Source of the DNA: Alphaproteobacteria bacterium | GTDB lineage: Bacteria; Pseudomonadota; Alphaproteobacteria; Rhizobiales; JAJFHC01 | Direction: 5' to 3' | Length of the DNA stretch: 64,000 nt | Assembly: GCA_021775805.1 (NCBI GenBank) | Contig: JAJFHD010000120.1 | Coordinates: forward strand, 98,469-162,468 | Translations under genes and position numbers: made by a program | In this document: piece by piece, positions 26,582-33,262 of the stretch | Layout: every line of letters begins with the position of its first letter | Position numbering within the stretch: position 1 is the stretch's first letter | Notes under the pieces: generated by a model | Databases searched by the model: none | Told to the model about the DNA's origin: nothing | The model's input: only the letters and a program-made list of their open reading frames with translations

Positions 26582-26615
26582 CGCCGAGACCCATCTGCTC
26601 GCAGGTGTCTCGGCG
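26582..26615 (-). terminator. Hairpin terminator of the DUF1538/PII/CBS operon
   Basis: CGCCGAGAC (26582-26590) and GTCTCGGCG (26607-26615) form a perfect nine-base stem with a 16-base loop, 12 bases beyond the CBS gene stop. On the minus strand a T-rich tract (ACTGTTGTTTTGTG) follows, as in an intrinsic terminator. Confidence 0.7.
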
Positions 26616-26626
26616 AACTGTCCGTT

Positions 26627-27052
26627 CTACCCTCCCGCATCCTGCTCCAACTGATCCGAATCGACATAGCCGAGCACCATGTCGCGCAACGTGACGATGC
26701 CGAGAAGTTCCTGGCCATGGATCACCAAAGCGCGTGACAGGCGAAATCTTGAGAGCAGCCGGATTGCGTATTTTACATTCATTTCGGAATCGAGCGACAG
26801 CGCCGGTTTGGTCATGACTTCATAAACACTGGTGCGTTCGGTCGATTTGTTCACAGCCACGACCTTCGAAGCGATGTTCTGCACGGTAATGACGCCGTAC
26901 TCGTCATTGCTGTCGCGCCGCTCGATGATGAGTGAGCTGACCTTGAGCCGGTTCATTTCCGCGATTGCATCGTGCACGCTTGCAAGACCGCTTACCATGT
27001 GCAGCGACGTACGCATCACATCCGAGACTCTGACAATTGTGCGTTCCATCAC
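26627..27052 (-). CDS. CBS-domain protein
   Basis: A 141-residue cytoplasmic protein made of two CBS motifs: VSDVMRTSLHMVSGLASVHDAIAEMNRLKVSSLII (about residues 8-42) and VYEVMTKPALSLDSEMNVKYAIRLLSRFRLSRALVI (about 75-110). Such pairs bind adenine nucleotides and regulate partner proteins or channels. It is the last gene of a four-gene operon (two DUF1538 membrane proteins, a PII-like protein, and this one), overlapping the PII-like gene by four bases (27049-27052). The context suggests it reports energy state to the membrane proteins. Confidence 0.85.
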   Translation of the reverse strand: MMERTIVRVSDVMRTSLHMVSGLASVHDAIAEMNRLKVSSLIIERRDSNDEYGVITVQNIASKVVAVNKSTERTSVYEVMTKPALSLDSEMNVKYAIRLLSRFRLSRALVIHGQELLGIVTLRDMVLGYVDSDQLEQDAGG

Positions 27053-27402
27053 AAATCCTCCTCACTGATCTCCTGCTCGATGACGGTGATCTGCTCGTGC
27101 AGGCCGATTGCATCGTCGATGTCAATTTGAAACACGACCCCGGCGCCCGGCTTGGTATCGAACCCGCAGGCTCTTGCGATGGATTCCATTATCTCGCGGC
27201 TATGGTGCTCTTCAACCAGAAACAGGACGATGTCCCGCTGGCCGGTCACCGTCAGCCCCAGAAATGTCTGTGCCGGCTTCAGGCCTTCTCCGCGTACGTT
27301 GGTAATGACCGAGCAGCCGGTCGCGCCGTGGGCACGGGCGGTCTCGATTGCCTTGTCGGTGAGTTCGTCCTCGGTCATGACCACAAGAAGCTTGAACTTC
27401 AT
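27049..27402 (-). CDS. PII-like signalling protein
   Basis: A 117-residue protein of the PII ferredoxin-like fold: strand MKFKLLVVMTEDELTDKAIETARAHGATGCSVI, an exposed T-loop region (NVRGEGLKPAQTFLGLTVTGQRD) and a second beta-alpha-beta unit (IVLFLVEEHHSREIMESI). The classical uridylylation tyrosine of GlnB is absent, so it is not a standard nitrogen PII. Overlaps both neighbours by four bases. Within an operon with DUF1538 membrane proteins it likely controls transport by binding a metabolite. Confidence is good for the PII fold. Confidence 0.82.
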   Translation of the reverse strand: MKFKLLVVMTEDELTDKAIETARAHGATGCSVITNVRGEGLKPAQTFLGLTVTGQRDIVLFLVEEHHSREIMESIARACGFDTKPGAGVVFQIDIDDAIGLHEQITVIEQEISEEDL

Positions 27403-28214
27403 TGACTGAAATCTCCCGTTTTTGAAGCCGATGGAATTTTTCTGTTCTTTCGCCGTTTATCCAGCCAGCCGGTCACCTGCGCATAGCCCATGACCGTCGA
27501 TATGGGAAACAGGCTGGCCAGCGCAATCAGGCCGAAGCCGTCGAGCAGGATGCTGCGGCCGGGCACATTGGATGCGAGGCCCAGCCCGAGGGCGGCGACC
27601 AGCGGTACGGTGACGGTCGACGTGGTCACGCCTCCGGAATCATAGGCCAGCGGAATGATCATGCGCGGCGCCAGCATGGTCTGCACGACGACGATCACAT
27701 AGCCGGCGATCATGTAGAAATAGAGCGGTGTGCCGGTAACGATCCGCAAGGTTCCTACCGCAAGTGAAAGGGCGACACCGAGCGCAACGGCGATGCGCAA
27801 TCCCCACGCGCCAACCGCTCCGCCCGAGACCTCGCGCGCCTTGATCGCCACGGCGATCAGGGAAGGTTCGGCGATCGTGGTCGAAAAGCCGATGGCGAAG
27901 GCAAAGATATAGACCCAGTAATAGTCATGCCAGGTGAGCTGCGCCGCATCGATGCCGGCGCCGATAAAGGCCGGATCGGTGAGCTGCCGGGCCATGGTCT
28001 TGCCGAGGGGGAACAGGGCCTGTTCAAGCCCGAACAGGAAGAAACTCAGACCGAGGACGACATAGACCGTACCGATCATGACCCTTTTCAGGTGAGGTAT
28101 GGTCTGGCGCAGCACGCCAACCTGAAAGCCGATGAGGATCGCGGCAATCGGCAGCACGTCGAGCACAGTCGAGCCGATGGTGGCTGCAAGTTCATATGCC
28201 AGGCCGGTGCTCAT
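27399..28214 (-). CDS. DUF1538 integral membrane protein (second copy)
   Basis: A 271-residue polytopic membrane protein with about seven hydrophobic segments. DUF1538 hallmarks include VLDVLPIAAILIGFQV at the N-terminus, GLSFFLFGLEQALFPLGKTMA and GGVTTSTVTVPLVAALGLGLA near 205. The paired upstream gene is a paralogue with the same motifs. Function of the family is unknown; transport of a cation or metabolite is usually proposed. The PII-like and CBS genes that overlap it downstream suggest regulation by nucleotide or metabolite binding. Four-base overlaps on both sides. Confidence 0.8.
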   Translation of the reverse strand: MSTGLAYELAATIGSTVLDVLPIAAILIGFQVGVLRQTIPHLKRVMIGTVYVVLGLSFFLFGLEQALFPLGKTMARQLTDPAFIGAGIDAAQLTWHDYYWVYIFAFAIGFSTTIAEPSLIAVAIKAREVSGGAVGAWGLRIAVALGVALSLAVGTLRIVTGTPLYFYMIAGYVIVVVQTMLAPRMIIPLAYDSGGVTTSTVTVPLVAALGLGLASNVPGRSILLDGFGLIALASLFPISTVMGYAQVTGWLDKRRKNRKIPSASKTGDFSQ

Positions 28215-28951
28215 ATGCTGATCGTCACGCCGAAAACCAGCACGAAGATGATCGGCATGAGGCTCGCAAACGCGATCAGGCCAAATCCGTCAATCATGGG
28301 GTTACGCCCCTTGATGACGCTGGCGAGCCCAACGCCAAGGGCGGTCACGAGCGGGACTGTGATGGTCGACGTGGTCACACCGCCACTGTCAAAGGCAACC
28401 CCGATAATTTCCTCCGGAGCCACCGCCGTCAGCAGCAGCACTGCGACATAGCCGGCGATGATCAGCCACTGGATCGGCCAGCCCTTGAGGATGCGCACGA
28501 CGCCGACGACCAGAGAAGTACCCACAGAGAAGGCCACGGTGTAGCGCAGGGCCTGGGCATAATATCTTTCGGAATCCTCGCCGGCGGCGATGAAACCGGC
28601 TGCCGCCATCACCTCGGCTGCTTCCGCGCCAACGGCAATCAGCGCCGGTTCGGCCACCGTCGTCCCGAAGCCGAGCGCAAACGCAAAAGCCAGAAGCCAG
28701 AACAGGGAGCCCTTTCTGGCGAAGGCGTTGGCCAGCGTCTCGCCAAGCGGAAACAACGCCATTTCGAGCCCCTGGACGAAGATCGTAAGGCCCAGCAATA
28801 CGAAGACGAACCCGACCGCAATACCGGCCAGATCATCCACCGGCTGACGGAGCACGATAACCTGAAAGAACGTGATGATTACCAAGATCGGAGCGAGGTC
28901 ACGCAGGGTACCGCCCAACAGGCCAAAGGCTCCGCGGATCGATCCTATCAT
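28211..28951 (-). CDS. DUF1538 integral membrane protein (first copy)
   Basis: A 246-residue paralogue of the next gene. It shares GLTIFVQGLEMALFPLGETLA, ALGFGTTVAEPALIAVG and SGGVTTSTITVPLVTALGVGLA with the gene at 27399-28214, showing an ancient duplication; the two probably pair in the membrane. Starts the four-gene operon; 235 bases upstream hold no gene and presumably the promoter. The two chains have slightly different lengths, the second being longer at its C-terminus by about 25 residues. Confidence 0.8.
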   Translation of the reverse strand: MIGSIRGAFGLLGGTLRDLAPILVIITFFQVIVLRQPVDDLAGIAVGFVFVLLGLTIFVQGLEMALFPLGETLANAFARKGSLFWLLAFAFALGFGTTVAEPALIAVGAEAAEVMAAAGFIAAGEDSERYYAQALRYTVAFSVGTSLVVGVVRILKGWPIQWLIIAGYVAVLLLTAVAPEEIIGVAFDSGGVTTSTITVPLVTALGVGLASVIKGRNPMIDGFGLIAFASLMPIIFVLVFGVTISI

Positions 28952-29186
28952 GCAGGCAAATTCCCCTCTGTTCCGATCAACGCTCCAGGCCCAGCCAGAT
29001 CAAGCCCCCTCAAGAATAGGCACCCGAATCAGCTCCAATGGTAGCTGTGCAGCCACTCTGTTGGAAGTTGGAACAGCGCTTTTGCCTGTGAGAACGGTAA
29101 TTCAGCTGTTGAGCCGATCGTACACTCAGGCGCGCAATCGGTGTTCCGAAGGGAGGGGCGGACCTGTCGCGAATTTCTACGGTTTG

Positions 29187-29792
29187 TCAACTGAGGCCGA
29201 ATTTCTCAAGATACCTGTCCCAGACGATTGCTTCATACTTGAACGCCCAGTCTTCAGCATAGGATACTCCACGGCCGCATTGGTTCTGACTGCGTGACGT
29301 CATCAGGTCGTTGTGATGGCCTAACTCATGCAGGAAGACATGTAACAGCTGATAGGCTCGGGCGGTTCCGACGGTGAACTTGCAAAGGTAGTCTTGACCG
29401 CGTCGTTCGCACGGAATCCCAAGCCGTTGGAAGAGAGATTGATGCTCGACGTAATAACTTTTGTGTCCGAGCTTCCAGAGATCGCGCTCCCAGGCACACA
29501 AGGCAATGATACCTAAGTAGTTGTACCAGCCATCACAGCCGTCATCACCTGCCGCCAGCAGAACTGCATCGAGCCCATCTGCAAGCAAATTCCATTCGGG
29601 AATGATCTCGATGAACTCGTGAATGTCGGCCTTTGATAAGAGATGCTTATACCCACGTCCCGGCCGCTCTTTATCAACCACTGGCAACGGTTGACTGGTG
29701 TTCCAGTAGTTTTCCGTTGGTGCATGACGGTTCTTTTTTTGCACACGACCATCAACAACTTTGGGAGTGGAGCGACGAATGAAACCAGCCAT
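29187..29792 (-). CDS. Putative zinc metallopeptidase-like protein (HELGHH)
   Basis: A 201-residue protein of unknown function. The clearest motif is HVFLHELGHHNDLMT near residues 152-166, a gluzincin-type HExxH, followed by a possible third ligand (SYAEDWAFKYEAIVW, Glu or Asp) near 180. The first 50 residues are basic, and the middle has DGLDAVLLAAGDDGCDGWYNYLGI. There are no membrane segments. The DUF4288 gene precedes it by two bases and both are on the minus strand, so they are one operon. This pairing is not one I can link to a named pathway. Confidence 0.6.
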   Translation of the reverse strand: MAGFIRRSTPKVVDGRVQKKNRHAPTENYWNTSQPLPVVDKERPGRGYKHLLSKADIHEFIEIIPEWNLLADGLDAVLLAAGDDGCDGWYNYLGIIALCAWERDLWKLGHKSYYVEHQSLFQRLGIPCERRGQDYLCKFTVGTARAYQLLHVFLHELGHHNDLMTSRSQNQCGRGVSYAEDWAFKYEAIVWDRYLEKFGLS

Positions 29793-29794
29793 GC

Positions 29795-30211
29795 TTATCT
29801 ATCCGTCCGACGCTTCTCATCGGCAGACAACCTTGCGTCTGTTGGCATCAGATCGTCCTTCTGCCGCACCTGTCTTCGTATGTTTTTCAGTTTTCGAGGC
29901 CGGTGTTCAGCCCACATGATCTCGGCGCCGTCCTCAAGCGGCTCGTAAATCGGCAGCAGTTCCGTCAGCCCCTCAAAGATCCACTGCACATCAACGCCTT
30001 CAGGCCCTCCTTTATAAGGCTCGGTCGCGTCTGTGGCGATTGCGACTGTTTTGTCGTACGCCTCGTCCAGATCCTTGGCCTTGACGATTATTGTATTTTC
30101 CCAAGTCAGGAAACGCGCGTCCGGATCGTCGTTGTCATCATCAGCAAGCGCAACAAACCTCAAGACATAGCTGGTCACATACCATCCAACGGGCGACAAA
30201 TTTTTGTCCAT
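29795..30211 (-). CDS. DUF4288-family protein
   Basis: A 138-residue protein. ATG at 30211 gives MDKNLSPVGWYVTSYVLRFVAL, then the DUF4288 pattern WENTIIVKAKDLDEAYDKTVAIATD, GVDVQWIFEGLTELLPIYEPLEDGAEIMW. Members of this family are small cytoplasmic proteins, found in many bacteria in operons with varied proteins; function not established. The C-terminal 30 residues are very charged. Open frame upstream of 30211 is not supported by a ribosome site. Two bases upstream of the HELGHH gene. Confidence 0.7.
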   Translation of the reverse strand: MDKNLSPVGWYVTSYVLRFVALADDDNDDPDARFLTWENTIIVKAKDLDEAYDKTVAIATDATEPYKGGPEGVDVQWIFEGLTELLPIYEPLEDGAEIMWAEHRPRKLKNIRRQVRQKDDLMPTDARLSADEKRRTDR

Positions 30212-30679
30212 TCTGCTTCCCGACAATACGCAATCGCATCCATCCGTCTTTTGTGCACAGCGGATCATCAAACGGAAATGCTGGGCACCGAGACTACATC
30301 AAGGCAACTAAGGAACACCTAACGTGCCGATGTGTGGCAACGGTCGCTATGGTTGCTTCAACAGTGATCCGGTCGGGCAATTTCCTGCCGTCTTGGGACT
30401 GATCATCAAACGTCCGATTGGTTCTTGGCGATGCACATCAGTTGCCACGCGGCCTAATGTCGGCTGCACCGGGGCATCCACCAAGCGTCAGGCCGCGAGG
30501 CCGAAACCACACGTGAATCAGAATGTTAATGAGCCCGCCAAAAAAGGATCCCGGACCGGGACGCGCCCGAGCCGCCGCCGTTCGCATTGCGGATGTGCGC
30601 TGTCATCCGGCGATGCGTTCGACCGTCATTGCCGCAGAAAAATCCCGCTTCAGCGATTGCGGCAAACCCGCGACAAGCG
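30212..30679. other. Intergenic region without a clear gene
   Basis: These 468 bases separate the DUF4288 gene start from the small ABM-type gene on the same strand. Open frames here lack ribosome sites and recognisable protein patterns. Confidence 0.5.
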
Positions 30680-30916
30680 TCAGCCGGTCATGCGATCGAC
30701 GTTCTCGTAGACTTCGGTCTGCGGCGCGCCGGTGAGGTACTGCGCCAACCCGCCCCAGATAGACTGAATGTGAGGCGATGCAGCCTCGGCCGCAGCCTGG
30801 CTTTCGTAGATCGCCACCGTCACGCCCTGTCCGTCGGGACGCCAGGCATTGTAGATATCGACGACGCCGGCAATCGCCTTGATTTGCGACTTCAGGCCCT
30901 CGACGTTCGCCACCAT
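30680..30916 (-). CDS. Small antibiotic-biosynthesis-monooxygenase-like (ABM) protein, non-standard start
   Basis: From its only ATG (30916) the protein is 78 residues: VEGLKSQIKAIAGVVDIYNAW and VTVAIYESQAAAEAA, a dimeric alpha/beta-barrel type. The first strand of that fold, ITYARITTYQGDVAKLDE, is encoded in frame upstream (30970-30917), with a Shine-Dalgarno-like GGGGAG five bases ahead of an ATC codon at 30970. No ATG, GTG or TTG exists in that extension. Either the gene starts at ATC, or the start codon has mutated, or translation begins at 30916 and lacks strand 1. Such proteins often act on polyketides or haem or are of unknown role. Confidence 0.55.
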   Translation of the reverse strand: MVANVEGLKSQIKAIAGVVDIYNAWRPDGQGVTVAIYESQAAAEAASPHIQSIWGGLAQYLTGAPQTEVYENVDRMTG

Positions 30917-31079
30917 TTCATCGAGTTTTGCGACGTCGCCCTGATAGGTTGTTATGCGTGCGTACGTGATTGCCTCTCCCCAGATTGTTTTTTGTAGTCG
31001 TCAGCCCATGCATGGTTGCATGGTGAATCTGAAACAGCAAATCGGTTGAGCCAGATAGGAGAGAGGCGTCCGAGCAAGG

Positions 31080-31309
31080 CTGAAGCGTTTCGCGTTTGAT
31101 TGTGCGCATCAACAGACTTCACGGCTGCTCGATGTCCTTAAAAACTGTCATGCACGTGCTTGACACGTGCAACCCCAAAGTTTCAACGCCGGAGGTCCTC
31201 GTGCCGGCGTACGAGGACGACAAAGAGGGAGGTCGGTAAAGCCAATGCTCTGGCTGTGCAATGCCGATCAGTACCAGGAATGAATCCCATAGATTGCGAC
31301 ACGCTTCAG
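31080..31309 (+). repeat. ~230-base structured repeat, copy B, with inverted ends
   Basis: The 230-base element starts CTGAAGCGTTTCGC (31080-31093) and ends GCGACACGCTTCAG (31296-31309), inverted repeats with one mismatch in 14. The two hairpins of copy A recur at the same offsets (31152-31170 and 31195-31218). The second hairpin has compensating or wobble changes. Interior orientation is the same as in copy A, 4.6 kb away. The right tip supplies the TGA stop codon of the TetR gene. Confidence 0.85.
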
Positions 31310-31944
31310 CTGCTGCCGGGCAGCTCGGTGGTCAGCAGATGAGGCGTCGTGTCGGCGATCAATGCGTCCACGTCCAGCCCCGGAGCGACCTTGGCGTAGT
31401 CCTCGTCGATCAGAAGCGAGGCGGCACCGTGGACGAAGGTCCACAAGCGGATCGCGATTGCGCGCGGATCGCCGGAAACATCGTTGCGTTCGCAGTATGT
31501 CGCCACCTGTTCGATGACGTTGCTGAAACACTTGCGGCCGTCTTCCTCGACACCGGCGGCTTTCTTCAAAATCGGATGCTGCCCGAACATCAGACGGAAG
31601 AGGTGCTGTTCGTCGACGGCGAAATGCACATAGGCGTGTCCCAAGGCGATGATGCCGCCAAGCGTTCCGACACCGTTTTTCTCCACAGCTTCGATCGAGC
31701 GCCGTCCCATTTCGTCGAACGCCAGGGCGACCACAATCTCAAGCACTTCATTGCGGTCGCGAAAATGCTTGTAGGGGGCGGCCGTCGACACCCCGGCGCA
31801 CCGGCAGACGTCGGCCAGGGAAAACTTGTCGGCACCGTTCTTCGACAGCAGATCATAGGACGCCTGCACCATGGCCTCCTTCAGGTCACCATGGTGATAG
31901 GCCGATTTGGCCTTGATTGTTGCCGATGTGCCGTTTGTGCTCAT
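31306..31944 (-). CDS. TetR-family repressor of the RND efflux operon
   Basis: A 212-residue regulator. ATG at 31944 is preceded by GGAAAAG. The N-terminal HTH is typical (LKEAMVQASYDLLSKNGADKFSLADVCRCAGVSTAAPYKHFRDRNEVLE, residues about 21-70); the remainder is the ligand-binding helical domain (AYVHFAVDEQHLFRLMFG). It is divergent from the membrane-fusion gene at 32079, with overlapping inverted repeats between them, so it probably represses both. Its last codon is followed by a TGA that belongs to the tip of repeat copy B; the gene thus ends exactly inside the element. Confidence 0.86.
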   Translation of the reverse strand: MSTNGTSATIKAKSAYHHGDLKEAMVQASYDLLSKNGADKFSLADVCRCAGVSTAAPYKHFRDRNEVLEIVVALAFDEMGRRSIEAVEKNGVGTLGGIIALGHAYVHFAVDEQHLFRLMFGQHPILKKAAGVEEDGRKCFSNVIEQVATYCERNDVSGDPRAIAIRLWTFVHGAASLLIDEDYAKVAPGLDVDALIADTTPHLLTTELPGSS

Positions 31945-31986
31945 GCGTCTTTTCCACTGCGAATTTCGTAAATATAGCGAATTTAT

Positions 31987-32038
31987 GTTAGGCGCACTAA
32001 CTTTTTGTTTGAAAGTTAGCCATCCTAACATATGTTAG
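31987..32038. promoter_or_regulatory. Cluster of inverted repeats, TetR operator region
   Basis: Between the divergent tetR and mfp genes lie GTTAG-N5-CTAAC (31987-32001), CTAACTTT-N7-AAAGTTAG (31997-32019), GTTAG-N5-CTAAC (32015-32029) and the perfect palindrome CTAACAT-ATGTTAG (32025-32038). Overlapping symmetric half sites with core GTTAG/CTAAC are the expected layout of a TetR-family operator. Confidence 0.7.
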
Positions 32039-32078
32039 TGCGAGTAACTTTCAATGCCGTGACTATTGGGAACCGATC

Positions 32079-33260
32079 ATGACCGCACAGACAGACCGCA
32101 ATCACAGCCAAGTTCCGCAAGAAAACCCGACCCCCAGGACAATCCTGAAGCGCCGTGTCGCGAGGGCCGCATTGGCCGGTGGTGTGGCGCTCGGTTTTGT
32201 CGGGCTGGCGGTTGGCGGCATTGTTGCCCTGCAGGCCCGGGCAAGCCAGGAAACATCTGCCCGACCGCATCCGCCGATCACGGTATCCACCGAGACGGCC
32301 GCCTTCCAGAACAGCTACACGGTCACCACCAGCTACGTTGGCCGGTTGGAGCCGGCGCGGCGGACAGACCTGGCTTTCGAGCGGGCAGGGCTGGTGACCG
32401 AGGTCGCCCCGGAAGAAGGCGCACACATCCGCAAGGGAGACGTGATTGCCCGGCTTGATACCAGCCGCCTCGAGGCCTCCCGACGCCAACTGGAAGCCCG
32501 CAAACGCGAATTGATCGCGGAACGCAAGCTCGCACGGTTGACCCTGACCCGCCAGAAGGACCTGCGCAGGAAAGGCTGGACGCCTCAACAGCGCGAAGAT
32601 GAAGCAACCACCAGTGTTGCCCGCCTGACGGCGGCGATCGATCAGGTTTCGGCTCAGATCGACCTGACCAATATAGATCTCGGAAAATCCGTTTTGGAGG
32701 CCCCCTACGACGGTGTCATAGGCGCCCGGGCAATCGACGAAGGCGCGGTCGTTACCGGTGGCACGACGGTCGTGTCGCTTCTCGAAACAAGCAGGCCGCA
32801 GGCACGTATAGGCCTGCCGCCTCATGCCGCGGCGTCGCTTTCTCCAGACCGCACCTACGTGATCAGGACGGACACAGGATCGTTTCCCGCCCGTCTGGCG
32901 TCGCGGCGGCCGGATCTGCAAACCGGAACCCGCACCGTGACGGCCCTGTTTGATGTGAACGGCGCCAACTCAATGCCCTTCAACGAGATCGTCACGCTTG
33001 TGGTCGAAAGCCAGGTCGACGAGCGCGGAACCTGGCTGCCGATGACGTCGCTCAAGGAAGACCGCAAAGGTCTGTGGTCGGTCATGGTCGTGGGCGGCGG
33101 CCCGTCGCGTCCCGAAATTCAAAGCGAACTGGTCGAGGTTCTGCATGTCAGGGACGAGCAGGTCTATGTCCGCGGCACCCTGAACGATGGTGCCCGCGTG
33201 GTCGTCAATGGGACCCACCGTGTCATCAAGGGCCAGCGCATTGCCCTTAGGGGTCACTAG
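32079..33260 (+). CDS. RND efflux membrane-fusion (periplasmic adaptor) protein
   Basis: A 393-residue adaptor, with a single N-terminal membrane segment (about residues 31-52) followed by the periplasmic lipoyl/barrel-sandwich domain (YVGRLEPARRTDLAFERAGLVTEVAPEEGAHIRKGDVIARLDT, residues 85-125), a short coiled coil (about 125-190; LEASRRQLEARKRELIAERKLARL) and the second lipoyl half (DLGKSVLEAPYDGVIGARAIDEGAVV). A beta-barrel and membrane-proximal domain follow. It would bridge the RND pump and an outer-membrane channel; no TolC-type gene is in the window. Two bases separate it from the pump gene. Confidence 0.92.
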   Translation: MTAQTDRNHSQVPQENPTPRTILKRRVARAALAGGVALGFVGLAVGGIVALQARASQETSARPHPPITVSTETAAFQNSYTVTTSYVGRLEPARRTDLAFERAGLVTEVAPEEGAHIRKGDVIARLDTSRLEASRRQLEARKRELIAERKLARLTLTRQKDLRRKGWTPQQREDEATTSVARLTAAIDQVSAQIDLTNIDLGKSVLEAPYDGVIGARAIDEGAVVTGGTTVVSLLETSRPQARIGLPPHAAASLSPDRTYVIRTDTGSFPARLASRRPDLQTGTRTVTALFDVNGANSMPFNEIVTLVVESQVDERGTWLPMTSLKEDRKGLWSVMVVGGGPSRPEIQSELVEVLHVRDEQVYVRGTLNDGARVVVNGTHRVIKGQRIALRGH

Positions 33261-33262
33261 TC

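Noticed and set aside
30324..30735. Short plus-strand frames between the DUF4288 and ABM genes
   Set aside because: They lack ribosome sites and have Arg/Pro-rich composition typical of shadow frames in GC-rich DNA.
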